Origin: Paramecium tetraurelia
Taxonomy: Eukaryota; Ciliophora; Oligohymenophorea; Peniculida; Parameciidae
Length of the DNA stretch: 64,000 nucleotides
Direction: 5' to 3'
Assembly (NCBI RefSeq): GCF_000165425.1
Contig: NW_001799619.1
Span: 562,578 to 626,577 of the forward strand
A model generated the notes under the pieces. The model saw only the letters and a program-made list of their open reading frames with translations, did no database searches and was not told the DNA's origin. Position 1 is the first letter of the stretch; each line of letters starts with the position of its first letter. Both the position numbers and the translations under genes were made by a program. Shown one piece after another: positions 46,717-58,854 of this stretch.

Positions 46717-47288
46717 TCTAATTGATTAAATCTGTATTTTAGGATTTTAAGAATTTTAACATTCCTTTTAAAATAATTTACTTGTTTTCATCTATTCTTT
46801 TGATTCTAAATTTTAGATTTTCTATTTTGAAAAATTATTCATAAGTTAAAATGTTATTTAGTACATTAAAAACGAGGAAATGTCAATGTTGAAGGAAAGA
46901 TAGAATACAGTATTAGGAAATTTCAATTTGAATTATTAGTAAATAACTAATAAAAGCATTCTTGTGTGTATTACTTGAAATAATATTGATACGTGTTATA
47001 TTAAATTATATTTATATCAAAAATAAAAACGAAAAAAATTAAAATTTAGATATGATTGTTTAAAATCCTTCGAAGTTTTTTAAAATTAATTGTCGAATTC
47101 TCCTACCTGATGTAAAGTCTTTGAGATTGAATCAACAGAGTGAAGAAAATTAATGATTAATTGGACTTACCAAATATATTTCTAGAACTTTAGTGGTAAA
47201 ACAAGGATAATAATTATATTAAGATCAAAAATGGTTGAAAGATTTATATATAACAAAATATTAAGAAAGATCATTCTTTGTTTTAGGT
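46717..47288. other. AT-rich intergenic region
   Basis: About 570 bp. Short plus frames occur but show no family signal; a plus frame from about 47228 overlaps the small minus gene at 47289-47486 and is judged its shadow. Confidence 0.4.
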
Positions 47289-47486
47289 TCACTTATTTCT
47301 TTGAACGTAAGATGTAGTTTGTAAAGGGCTAACGATGGATTTTTATGAAGCTCTTCTCTAGAAAATTGGATTCTTTTTAATCACATATGGACTTTCTTCT
47401 TGGCTTTAAAATTAGATTTGAATCTAAGTGCGAGCAGATTAAGGAAGTTAAGATTTTGAAGTAGGTTTAGAAGTAATGCACCCCAT
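47289..47486 (-). CDS. Small protein with N-myristoylation signal, perhaps a truncated kinase N-terminus
   Basis: Start ATG 47486, stop TGA 47291-47289, 65 residues. The start MGCITSKPTSK has Gly-2, Cys-3 and Ser-6 followed by Lys, the same pattern as the CDPK at 29440 (MGCAASKQ). The rest is Ser/Gln/Arg-rich (SARTQIQIQFQSQEE, RRASQKSIVSPLQTT), typical of a disordered kinase leader. A 27-nt in-frame piece could be an intron. Downstream sequence (SEPKTKNDLSQYFVIYKS in the next frame) may have belonged to it. It is either a tiny membrane-associated protein or the remains of a larger gene. An open frame on the opposite strand covers the same DNA. Confidence 0.4.
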
Positions 47487-47650
47487 TTATTTATTTTAAA
47501 TATTTATTTAAAACTACATTATTCATGCTTATATACTTGAACATATTCATAAATATAATAATAAATGAATTGTTTGGTAGGAAAAAAGAGAATGGTTAAT
47601 AAGTAGTGGTTTAAATATATATTGAAATACAGACATCAAATTTGTGAGAT

Positions 47651-47848
47651 TCACTAACTCTCTTACAAACTTTTGGCTGAATATTCTGTTTGTTCCATCT
47701 CTTCATCAGGAGTTTCATATAAATTTAAATTTTTAATAGCGAAACTGTTCTTCCTATAAACAGTTTATATTGGTGAGTCACTTTCAATTTGTTGCATTAT
47801 TTCATCAAATTCAAATTTTGATTTACTGTATTGTGAAGTTGAATTCAT
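47651..47848 (-). CDS. Small acidic hypothetical protein
   Basis: Start ATG 47848 (MNSTSQYSKSKFEFDEIM), stop TGA 47653-47651, 65 residues, no intron. It has a Ser-rich start, a helix (FEFDEIMQQIESDSP), a hydrophobic patch (NSFAIKNLNLYETP) and an acidic end (DEEMEQTEYSAKSLQES). No family recognised. Codon use and Gln codons by TAA/TAG match nearby genes. It sits between a small myristoylated frame and the CK1 gene, all on the minus strand. Confidence 0.5.
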
Positions 47849-48017
47849 TTAGTAATTTGTAAATTTATTATTATTATCAAGGATTTTGAGGATAGCTTTA
47901 TAATGTCTGAAATATCTTTGTATTTAATTATATATTATTTTACATATTATAATATGTCATATATTTCTGATAATGAAATAACTATTATAGATTAAAGAGA
48001 AATAATAATAAAATATA

Positions 48018-49521
48018 TCAATTAAGAAAATTATAACCAATTGTCTTGAAATCTTGAATAGGGTTTTTATAATTGTAAAGGATCGATTTATAGAACAACT
48101 AGTTATACTTAATTGCTAAGTCTTGGTTTTCAAATTCTTGTAGTTATTATTCTGATTGAAGTGGCATGACGAATAGGTCTTAAAGATTAGCATCAAGAGT
48201 GGAAACTCTGGCTTTCTCCTTTTATTATTATTGGATTGGACTTTTATTGTGTTGGGAATATCTAGAAAATTTGGAAGGTTCGTAACTAATCGAATATCCG
48301 ACTTTCACACTTTCTTTACTCTTTTTTTCATCACTCAGACTATTTTATTATTGACCATCATCACTCGAATGATTACAACTTTTGTCTTGAGATTCAGGTT
48401 ACACAAAAGTTTTATATTACTTTTTAAGAGGTGTTTGATGTTGTTAAATGAGAATTTACGATGATTCCTAAGAATTGTTATTTTAGGTTTTTCGGAATTA
48501 TGATTTAGATTTGCTAAACACCTTAGCCGATTTGGATGTTTTAATGGTTTTATTCGAATTCATCTTATGATTTGATTTTGCTCTTTGATTCCAGTCAAAA
48601 GGCATGTTTGGATCTACTTTAGCAACTGTAAATAACTCTTTTAATTATGAATAATAGGGTTTCGTTTTAGCAGACAGCCCTTTTACATATTTCATATATC
48701 TATACTAATAATAAGATTAGGGGTTTTACTTAAGGATTGGATTTGGTAAGTTTTCACATAATTCTTCAGGAGACATGTCTTTTTTCAAAAGTCCTATTTT
48801 TTCGATTCTTTCTTTGTCGTCCTTACCAACATTCGTCCAAGGTAAGCTTCCATTTAGGAAATAAATTATGATATAACCTAAGGACTCCAAATCATCTTTT
48901 TTATTTTATTCTTTTCCAAGATGTGCAGCTAAACTTGCATATCTAGTAGTTCCAATAAATGAAATATTCTCTTTTGTTTTTTTATTGGATTCGAGATTCT
49001 TGGCAATTCCGAAATCAATCAAATAAATTTTATCTTATTGTGATGCTCCAACTATATTTTCAGGTTTGAGATCCCTATGTATGATATTTCTTGAAATTTT
49101 CAGAAATCAATTACTTATTATGAATTTATTCCAGAATTCCAATCATCTAATAGGCAATGTTGCAAACACATTCATATGAAAATTTCTTCAATTTTTTTTA
49201 ATAATGAATCAAATCCTTTCCTAAAAGATTTTGGATCATGATTCTCATGCCTTTTTCTGATCCTGACCAAATAACCCTTGGTATGCATGGAACCCCTTCT
49301 AATAACTTCAAAATCTCAATCTAAAACACATTTATTGTTAAACATACTTCTCTGATTAAACTATTGAAATACGAGACCTCTGTCTTTTCAACTTTAATTG
49401 CTACATTCATGTTTTTAGTTTAAGATTTTCCCAAATATACTTTTCCAAATGATCCCTGTGCCAACATGGTAACAATTTAATATTCTTCAGCTATCACATC
49501 GCCTGCTTAAAAGTCTTACAT
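48018..49521 (-). CDS. Casein kinase 1-like Ser/Thr kinase
   Basis: Start ATG 49521 (MQDFQAGDVIAEEYQIV), stop TGA 48020-48018. Introns of 27 and 25 nt leave 483 residues. Motifs: LAQGSFGKVYLGK, VAIKVEKTE, HRDLKPENIV, LIDFGIAKN, then the CK1 pattern FIGTTRYASLAAHLGKEQ and DDLESLGYIIIYFLNGSLPW with GLSAKTKPYY-type loop. SIN/APE is replaced by the CK1 form, which separates it from other kinases. The C-terminal 190 residues are Ser/Lys/Gln-rich and likely autoinhibitory or targeting. CK1s phosphorylate acidic or primed sites and act in signalling and traffic. The family is large in ciliates. Confidence 0.92.
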
Positions 49522-50003
49522 CGATTCTTTTTATAATAATATATAATTGATTTTTTTTGTATTACAATTGTGTAAATTTAAGAGTCTACACTATAATTTT
49601 ATCAATGCTAATGACTTGAAACCAATAATGTATTATGTAATAGTCAAAATAACAGTGTTCTAACCATAAAAAGTAAGGGTAGCTTTTGAGGGAAGAACAG
49701 AATATTTCCAATTTTAACTTTTTTATATTTAGGTATGTAAGCTCCATTTCTTTACTATGAAAATCTTTATTGTCAATAAATTAGATAAATTGGATTATTC
49801 TCATTCAGTTATAGGTAATATACCAGCGGATTTATAATCATTCTAAAATTGTTATAGTGAAGGAGTATTAGAAGAAATTGTATAGTAGAGAAATTAGTTT
49901 AATAGTGGAAATAGAAGTGTCAAGTTCAAGAACTTAAAAGATAATTTTAAATGCAGGTTATTTATTTTATGTAATTTTTTAGAGTTAGAATATTAATTAA
50001 ATT
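49522..50003. other. Divergent intergenic region
   Basis: About 480 bp between CK1 and RPF1 starts. A plus frame beginning at 49757 (MKIFIVNKLDKLDY) is open for about 80 codons but runs into RPF1 in another frame, so it is not annotated. Confidence 0.4.
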
Positions 50004-51020
50004 ATGGCAAAAAACAAAAGCAAGGCTGTGCATGCTATCAAAATCAAGCATAATGCTCCTTTCAGTTAAAAGATTAAAAAGAAGGAGTAGAAAGGATAAA
50101 AGTAAAGGAGAGTAGGAGGATTTAGATCATTGGCAAATTTTGATGTGAGTAGAATTAAGAATAAAGAAAAAAGAATTTAAATCTTAGAAAGAAAATAGAA
50201 TGAATAGAAAAAAACTAAAAAAATGGAAAGAAAAGAAAAAGATGCAAATCCTGATAGAGAAAAATTGGGTCCATTGACAATTGATGATAAAAGAGAAATT
50301 GATGAGAATTTTGTTTTTGATGAAGATGATTAAGAAGAATTACAAAATGAAGAATTAATTGATGAATTCTAAAATTATTTTTAAGAAGGTTAAGATCCCA
50401 AAATTATTATTACTACTAGTGAAAGACCTTCTAGATAATTATTCGATTTTTTAAAGGATGTTAAAGATGTTTTTGGACCAGAAACACATTATTGGCCTCG
50501 TAAACAATTTTCACTCAAAGAAATATAAGAGTATTCCATTAACAAAGGATATACAGAGCTGTTAGTATTTAGAGAACATAGAAAGGAAGTTAGCTAATTA
50601 ATTTATGTGCATTTACCAGCTGGACCAACCTATAAGTTTAAATTGACTAATTATACACCCTGTGATGAAATCCATCATCATGGTAGATTCACTGATCACA
50701 ATCCTGAGTTGATTCTCAATCAATTCAACACTAAAGTAGGAAGAAGGGTAGGCAGGGGATTGGCTGCTCTCTTTCCTTCTAAACCTCAATTTAGAGGCAG
50801 AAGGGTTGTGACTTTCCATAATCAAAGAGATTTTATCTTCTTTAGACATCATAGATATATGTTTTAAGAGGAAGGATAAAAAGTGGCCTTATAAGAATTA
50901 GGCCCTAGATTCACACTTTAATTGAAATAACTGAAAATGGGTTTATTTAATGATGATGGAGAAATAGAATTTGAAGCAAGAGATGATTACTATGTAAAAA
51001 GAACTGCTGCTTTTTTATGA
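50004..51020 (+). CDS. RPF1: RPF1 Brix-domain 60S assembly factor
   Basis: Start ATG 50004 (MAKNKSKAVHAIKIKHN), stop TGA 51018-51020, no intron, 338 residues, close to yeast and human Rpf1. A basic N-terminus (KKKEQKGQKQRR) and acidic stretch precede the Brix domain: KIIITTSERPSRQLFDF, TELLVFREHRKEVSQLI, YVHLPAGPTYKFKLTNY, ELILNQFNTKVGRRVG, LFPSKPQFRGRRVVTF, HNQRDFIFFRHHRYMF and LQELGPRFTLQLKQL. These are the Rpf1 versions of the Brix motifs. Rpf1 joins early nucleolar pre-60S particles and is needed for 27S pre-rRNA processing. With KRI1 and Nop53-like it is one of three ribosome-assembly genes here. Confidence 0.95.
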
Positions 51021-51047
51021 TATTTATTCATTTCTTTAATTTATTAA

Positions 51048-52300
51048 TCAATCTTAATCCTACAACAGAACTTACCCAAATTCTTCTACTGTAAACTATA
51101 TTATTCCAATCTACCCTTTTGTGTCTTTCATTATTAAATCATATTGTCCAATAAATTCCAAATACTCAATTTCATATTTCAAATCTACTATCTATAAGAT
51201 AGGAATTAGCATTGTGCATTTCAATTAGGACGACTACAATAGTTAAAATATCTTAATATAAGCTCTATCTGCATTCTATTCTTTCTCTTAATCCAAACCT
51301 GCTGTTACTAGTATTTCATATTAAACTAAATACTCCTCTTGTTCCACATGATTTATTTTTTAATAGAAAAACTTTGACAATGCCATCGTGGTAATCACCA
51401 TTTAGTCTAATATTTTGTATATACTATTTTATGAATAAACAAAATGCTCATATCGTTTATATGCGAAAACCCAACAGTCTTTTCTCAGCTGATGCACTTT
51501 CATATTTCTAATGTCAGTCATTCTATCATCTAACTATTCTAAGTCTGTTGGTTAGGAATCCTTTACATCATGATACTTTAAAAATTCGTGCAGATCACCT
51601 TGCCTTACTTTATATACATTTCTTTATCCATGGAGATAATTACATGTTATTTTAAAAAATATCTAATCATAAACATTTAAAGCTATTCTTTTCAACAAAA
51701 TACTTTAACTATGTAGTATACCAAGAGATAATTCATAAATCTCCAACTCATTTTTTTCATTCAAAATTATTAATTACTATTCATTTGTTATAGAAAAACT
51801 AATTATTATGTCTTTGAGTTTCATTTCCAGTATTTATTTGAACTAGTTGTTTAAAAGCAGATAAAAATTCTAATTTATTTTGTGACTTATACAATACACA
51901 AAGGATGCTATACTATCAAAACTGATGACTTTTGCGGTTAATTAAGCTATGAAACTTTCTTAACACTTAAAGAAATTTTTTTCCCTCCCTTTTTTGTAAT
52001 TTCTATGTCTTTATTATCAGCTGTTTGATCCTCAATCAAAAAATTATATATTATCACATCAATATCTGCATCAAATTTCCTATGTAATTAATAGCAGGAT
52101 TTGCAAGTGTCTTATAATGAATAAACATTTTAAAATTGTTTTCTATATTCAATAAAATAATCAATTATTGTTTGATTATCAAAAACATACAAAGTGTTTT
52201 AAAATACCATAACTGTTTAATGCTCTATTACTTTGGCGAATAGACAAAATAAAGGTTTCTTTTCCTCGTCAATGTTTTTCAAAAATTTAATGAAAACCAT
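51048..52300 (-). CDS. Hypothetical protein
   Basis: Start ATG 52300 (MVFIKFLKNIDEEKKPLFC), stop TGA 51050-51048; about 400 residues, with one 28-nt intron placed and at least one more required by frame. Visible blocks: FCLFAKVIEHQTVMVFQN, TCKSCYQLHRKFDADIDV, YELSLGILHSQSILLKR, RQGDLHEFLKYHDVKDS, MKVHQLRKDCWVFAYKRYEH and IEYLEFIGQYDLIMKD. The mixed alpha/beta pattern looks like a folded protein rather than coiled coil, but no family is recognised. The stop lies 27 bp from the convergent RPF1 stop. Confidence 0.6.
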
Positions 52301-52372
52301 TTATGTAATTTAAATTTAATAATTATTATTTTATACATTAATCAATTATCTGATTAGTATTAATATTCTTAA

Positions 52373-55300
52373 TCATTATTCTCTTGTAGTATAGGATCTT
52401 ATGTTTCCTTAGGTTTTGGGTTTTATTTATATTTATTTGTTCTTTCTATAATATAATTAAATTAATATTACTAGTAAATATGGGCTATCTGCTTGATTCA
52501 ACAACTCTATGTTCTTTCCATTGAGTAACATCTTCATCTAATTTCTGGGAAGCCTCTAATAATGGTAAAAGTAATAATTTACCTTATTTTCTAACTTTTG
52601 TCGGTTTTTTCTTTGCTTCAATTTCCATTAAGTACCTAAATCTTAGTTCAATTCCAGTTTTATCATTAGGTAATGCCAAATAAGTTATTAATGCATCAAG
52701 TGTCTATTCATTATAGTTTAAACCAATTATTTTATCAGTCCCTATAATGTCGTTCAATGCTTGGTAATTATCTAATATTAAAGCTTCTTTTTCCATTTTT
52801 TTCTTTTCTTCCAATTCCTTTTTAGCTACTTCAAGCCTTTTCTCTTATTCATTTTGAACTTCCTTAATTCTATTGAGCATGAACTCTTTTGTCTGTTGAG
52901 TACGCTTTACTGATTAAGGAGGTGACTCTAACATTTACACATCATCATCCTCTTATTTTTGAGCTTTAGGCCTTTTGATATTTTGAGCGAGTTTATTAAA
53001 GAATTAATATCCTTTTATGCTGATTCTAAAAAGAGCCTCTAAAAATTCTACATAATCTAAGGATGCTTGAATATCATTCTATCTATAAGTGATAGCATTG
53101 AAGACACGAATGAACTCAACTTATGTTATTATATCTGGGTACATTCTAAATCTATCTCCAAACCACATCCACAATTTTAAAGGTATTTCCTTAAAATCCA
53201 CCATTTCAATTGATTTATAGTATTCTAGTTACAATAGTTCATAGAGATAACTTAATTTAAAGTTACAGGTAGTGAAAATATTTTGGTAGATCTGATTTCT
53301 AAATAATTTTTAAATAAACTCACTCGTAGCTTTCTCCTTAATTTTTATTTGTTCTCCTTTTTTTTCAATACTTTTATATATTGCTTCGTGCATTCTTTGA
53401 TATTCTGTCTCTTAGATTTTTCTTTCCTCCACAGCCATTTTGAGTTTCGATTATTCTGCTTTAAATATTTCTCCATATTATTCAATTTTTTTATCATTGA
53501 ATTATTTAAATTCTTCTTTTTTCTTTTAAATTTCCTCTGCTCTTTGTTTTTTTTCTAAAACTTCACGTTTCAATCTTTCTTGTTCTTCCTCTTTCTGTTT
53601 TTATGCTATCTTTTCTTTTTATGATTTTAAATATGTTTCCTACTCCTTTTATTTTTCTTCCTATTTAATTTTCTTAAGATCCCTTTTAATAGCATTCTAT
53701 ATCTCCTCTACTTTTTGTTTTTCTAATTTATCTTTTTTCATTTATTCTAATCTAACTTTAGTTTCTTCATGATTTTTTTGGATTTTTTCATCTCTTTTTT
53801 TATTCTCTAATTCTTCCTTCTTTTTTTCATCTTATTTATCTTTCTATACCTTATTTACAATATTCCATTTTCTTGTAATTGTTTTTTAATTATTTTCAAC
53901 AGCAAAAATTATATCTTCCAAAACATCAGCAGCCTATTCCATGATACTTCTTTGCTTTCCCTAATTGAAAGGTATCTTAGCGAGTTCTAGTTTAATACCT
54001 AAACTATATTATCTAAATGGTTCAATCTCTAAATTTCTTTTAGGTATCAAAGGCAAAACAGGTTCTGATTAAGCTCCTATTACAGATTTCTTAAGTAGCT
54101 TATTCTTTTATTCCATATAGTGATCTTTTTCTAAATTTTATTTTACTTTAGATTCAACATATCCTAACAGATTAGGCTTACAAATTATTTAAAATTCCTT
54201 AGCTGTTAATGGTTCAATTATATGGCATTTACATACATTATAAACAATTTCATCTAAAATTTGATAAGCAAAAGTGTTCCCATCTTAAATTTCAAAAACA
54301 TGATAAAATTTAACTACTTCTTCTTTCTAACTCTTGTATCCTTCAGGTAGCACATACTTTGGATCTTCAGCCAATTTTTTATTGAATTCTTTTATAACTT
54401 CCTTTTAAGCAAAATACATGTTATCAGGATCATCATATAATTAAGTATTCTAACCTTTATTTGCAGTTACTTATTACATTTTTTAAAGCATCAATTCAAT
54501 ACAAAAATGAGGCTAAACATATTTATTCATTTTAGTAAATATTATACAAGCATACTATGTAATAATATGTTTAAACCCTTCATAATTAAAATTTGTCAGC
54601 TCGTTTTTACATTTCAATAATTATATAGCAATAGATCTCAGCAATGCTCTCACTTATTCTTTTGAAACATTAAAAATTAGTTCATAATCTTTCAGAAATG
54701 CCCAAAACTCTGCTTCATTAATTGTATCCGATTGATCTTTCAATTCATCAAAATCTTTGGGTTTTCCAACCTTACTACCTGAATTTGCATACTTAAAAAA
54801 CGCATATTTAAATATTTTATGATATCTTCTAAATAATTATTCTACTAAATATCTTTCTCTATCTTCTTCAAATTAAAGATCCCATATTTCATACTCTGTT
54901 AATCCATGTTTATTAAGAGAGGTGGTATTTTTAGACCCATCTCTAAAGATTAAATTTGTTTCTCTATCTTTAATAATGGACACTCCTTATTCAACAGATC
55001 TTTTTTCTAATTATTTACGAAGATTATTTTTCTATTTTTATTGAGCCTCCTTGTATTGTTCTACTTTTCTGGCTTCTTGCATTGCTTTCTCATCAGATTA
55101 CTTTTTGATTGTCTCAAGTTTCTCCAATACTTTTGGATCTGCCCTTGTAGTTTTTAACGAAGCTAATGTATATTATTCTTCTTTAGATAATTTTATTGAC
55201 CCTATAGATTTTTAATTATGCGAATTAAATTAATCTTCCTCGTCAATACATCCTTACATTTGATTTATCTATTATTCTCTATATTCTATTTCATACTATT

Positions 55301-57383
55301 CTATAATTCTTTCAGCATTTCCAAAAAGTTCCAATATAGCCATAAGTCCTTTTGAATTTCTTTTATTGAATTATTTGACCTAAATATTTGTATGAGCAAC
55401 CAATGGTTTAATTTTCTCATTCATTTAATGCTATTAAAATTAAACAATAGTCTTTATTATCTGTATTATTTAATTTCTCTTTTAAGCATGTATTTAGTCT
55501 TTACCTTGTTTTTTTTTCTCAGATGCAAAGAAAATAGCCAAAGCAATTTTGATAAATTTTAGTATAAACTCCTGCATTGTTTAATTTTCAACATTTTTAG
55601 ATAAAATATTTAAAATTATTTCAAAGGCTATACTTTAATAGACTAAATTATTAAGAAATATTTTGGCTAAAAAGTCAAGGAGCTAAATTGCATTCTTAAT
55701 GCCCATGTTCAAATTTGATATAAACATGAAGAAGTGCATATCAAATATATTCAGAATATAAGTGACTCCTTCTGATGTTTATAGTTATTTTATTAAATTC
55801 TCTAAGACTAAATTTATTGAAATAGCTTCGATTGTTTAAAATATTTGGATAAAATTATTTAAAATGAATTCTCTTATTTATTAATTATCATGATTCTCTA
55901 CCAAAGCTATTGTTAAACTAAAATATTTTTTATTTAAATACTTTTTGTATATTGTTGGAGCGAGATTACTCTTTTGTTTACTAATTGAAATCAACAATTT
56001 AAATAAATGACTTAAACAAAGAAGCGAAAGTGATTGTGATTTATCCCTAGTTCCTTTTTTTAATAATGTAATGATAGTATTAATTAGAGATTCATCTAAT
56101 TCTGTATTAACTAACAAGACTTCTGACAAAAAATTAAGTGATGAGATTCTAGTATCAATTGTATTTTTAAACTCATTTTCTGCAATCCCAATAGCTTAAG
56201 TAACCCAATCATTCAAAATTCCTGTTGATACTAATTCTTGATTCTCACTTAAAGGTATAAAAATTAATTCTATTGCATTTATAAAGTCCTTTGTGTCTGA
56301 TAACACTTGCCTAATTCCAGTTGTAAAAACTTCAACAAAATTGTTTCGACCAAATTGGAGAATCAATTCTACCTAAAATTGTACTAGTTCAGGATGTCTT
56401 CTAGCTCCCATCAATGCTGTATATAACCCACCTTAATCCTCGAGAAACCATTCCCTAATTAATTAAACTGGAATAAGGGATCCTAACCTTGTAAATAGTC
56501 TAACTGCCTCATATACTACATCATAAGATTTTGAGACCAATCCTGGCTTTAATGCCTAAATTAATCTCTTTAAAGAAATACTTGAAATGCAAAAATCATT
56601 GATTTCTTAGTAGCATCTTCATTAAATAATTTATTTAATTAATTTGAATTAGCATAGGTTTCCTTATAGAATGCTATTATCGGTTCAAATACTCCTTTAA
56701 CACCCTTTGCTAATATATGAGCTAAATATTTATTATTATTTGTAAAAAGAGATGCTGCTTGTTTTATTGTCAGTTATAGATTCTTAGCTAAAGCGATTAT
56801 AAAAAATTCCAAACAGTTTTAGGTCTTATTCAAGTCCTTTTTGGGATCTAATTTGGAGAGATCAACCTACTGGTTTGCTGCATTATTTATTAATGGTTAC
56901 CTTATGAAATTTTATTAGTAGCCAAAATCTTGGTAGCTCCATCTAAACTTAATTGAGAATCATCAAGTAAATGAGACTTTTATTAACCTCTATAATTCTT
57001 ATCGTAGATTTCCAAAAGTAATGAATGAATCATTTCTTTGTCCCCTCCTAATATTAATGCTTTTGTATCCTAATCTATCATGATATCCACCTTCTAGTAT
57101 TCTTCACAAAGTATTTTCCAGTTATATAGTATCGATGATTTTTGTTAATTGTCTTTAAGAGTATCTAATTTAGCTAAAGGAGTGGAAGGCCTTTTAAATC
57201 TTAATAAACCAACCTATTTCGTAACTTCACTATTTCCTTTAACAATTAACCAAAAGCTATTCCATTTTCTAGTTATCCCAAAGTTGTCTTGTTAATCTCT
57301 ACTTTATCTGCATACTTTTTTCCGTCTTATGGGAGTACTCTTAATTGGCAAAGCCAATTATATAAATTTTCTTAAATTTACAT
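52373..57383 (-). CDS. Large CH-domain, helical-repeat and coiled-coil protein, axonemal candidate
   Basis: Start ATG 57383 (MQIQENLYNWLCQLRVL), stop TGA 52375-52373; about 1,600 residues read in several exons. Residues 5-60 resemble a calponin-homology domain (LYNWLCQLRVLPQDGKKYA, LENGIAFGQLLKEI), and after an intron ILYNWKILCEEYQKVD and KALILGGDKEMIHSLLLEIY finish it. A long alpha-helical, armadillo-like region follows (for example SYDVVYEAVRLFTRLGSLIP, LNFLSEVLLVNTELDESL). Then comes a conserved-looking segment (YEIWDLQFEEDRERYLVEQL, EAEFWAFLKDYELIFNVSK), and a Lys/Glu coiled coil of about 350 residues. CH plus coiled coil recalls SPEF2/KPL2-type axonemal proteins, but no single family fits. 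One gene is assumed; a split is possible. Confidence 0.65.
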
Positions 57384-57821
57384 CTTTAAAAATTATATAT
57401 GATTTTAAAAAATCACATGAAATAAAGAGAAATCAATTTAAGTAAATTGAATTTAATTATTAATCCAAATTGCTAAATTTTTGAAATCCCCAGTTCAGGA
57501 TTATTTTTTCTATTGACAGTCAATTTAAAGAAGAATAATTAACTTTATGTCTTAAATTGTTATAGAAATTAAAAAGTAATCGCAAAACATTATTTAGCGA
57601 GAATTTGAAACTATAATAATTTAAATACACTTAATAAATGGAAAGATTCCGATATGAATATTAAAGAGCATTAATTCCTTAATACAAAGCAAATTATTTT
57701 CATAATTAAAATCTAAAAATAAATTGAAATAAATTAATACTAATTTTGAAGTTATTGATATGTAGTTCAGGTAAAAACTTTAATATTATTGAATCAAATA
57801 ATTCAAATATAAAACAACAAA
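57384..57821. other. AT-rich intergenic region
   Basis: About 440 bp, upstream of the large gene and downstream of the COPI-associated gene, both on the minus strand. No feature recognised. Confidence 0.5.
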
Positions 57822-58373
57822 TCACTTTAAGGCAGGCCCACCTTATTAAAAATTAACATTTGATTGATATGGTGGTTGATATGCATTTGGTTGATTTTGA
57901 GAGGGAATCTAATACGGATTTTTCGCTTCTTCTGCATTCCATCCAAATTTCTTGCTCTAATGAATGACATTATACAATTTATACAAATAACTACAGCAAT
58001 ATATATATTAGAGCAACGACAAACAATACAACAGCAGTTGCAATCTACAAAGGAGAAAAAGTTGATATCATTAAAGTGCCCAAACTTGATAAGTTATTCA
58101 GAATTACAAGAAACAATACAGTCCTCTTCCAAAGTAACTAGTCAGAAGTTTGAATTTTTAATGAACATATGCAAAACGGAACTCTGCCAAGATCAAAATA
58201 GTTCCCATCCATCTAACTCTAAAAGACAAATTTTACATATAATGAATTGTAAGGATAAATTGTTATGGATGTTCAATAGACAAATTTGTAAATCTTGATA
58301 TTGCCAGAGCTACGATCAAACCTCCACAAATAAGTGTTAGGATTTTTGTTGCACAATGAATATCACATTTCAT
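57822..58373 (-). CDS. COPI-associated four-TM protein
   Basis: Start ATG 58373 (MKCDIHCATKILTLICG), stop TGA 57824-57822. Introns of 24, 23 and 28 nt leave 158 residues. Four hydrophobic helices: ILTLICGGLIVALAIS, QFILTIHYIWMGTILILAE, FGRGLYCFFLGTLMIS and IATAVVLFVVALIYILLQLF. The middle GRGLYCFFLGTL corresponds to the family's GKGLFYIFLGTL. The cytosolic tail is Pro/Gln/Asn/Tyr-rich (NPYQIPSQNQPNAYQPPYQ). COPI_assoc proteins are small Golgi-vesicle membrane proteins with unknown exact function. A longer plus-strand open frame over the same DNA is a shadow. Confidence 0.8.
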
Positions 58374-58854
58374 TGTTTTTTAATAATATAAATTTAAATA
58401 AATAATAGAGATTCCTGTCATTGTTAAAGTAATTAAGGATGAAATCAAATACATTGACCGATCTACTTTTATCTTCTGACAGTAAGGTCAAAATTGAAGA
58501 TATTTTCCATAAAAGTATTTAGAGTTTAGAGATAACTTAAATAATTTTATGATCAAACCAAATCAATTATTTCAACCATTTAAATTTAATATATCTACTT
58601 ATTCTCAATAAAATGTTCAGAATTGAAAAATACTTACCTATTGCTAACAAAAATTTTAAAGATACAAATATTTTCCTTTTAATAGAATTGATTTTTTATA
58701 TTGAAATAAAAAGAAATAAACTCTTATTTTCTAATATCAAACTTTTAGTTTAAATAATAATCAAACACTTCTGCTATTTAAACACATACTAAAAGATACA
58801 TTTAGCTTTTATATAATTGAAAATGAAGATATATATTTATATAATTGGTAATTG
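58374..58854. other. AT-rich intergenic region
   Basis: About 480 bp. A plus frame of 37 codons from 58439 (MKSNTLTDLLLSSDSKVK) looks protein-like but is too short to support. Confidence 0.4.

Noticed and set aside
47228-47640. Plus frame MVERFIYNK over the small minus gene
   Set aside because: The minus frame has a canonical acylation start and Gln-rich composition like neighbouring genes; the plus frame has no recognisable feature.
49757-50031. Small plus frame MKIFIVNKLDKLDY
   Set aside because: It is protein-like but overlaps RPF1 in another frame, and neither unspliced nor spliced reading has a sensible end.
57864-58298. Plus-strand frame of 144 codons
   Set aside because: It is antisense to the COPI-associated gene, whose minus-strand exons, introns and four TM helices fit a family; the plus frame shows nothing.
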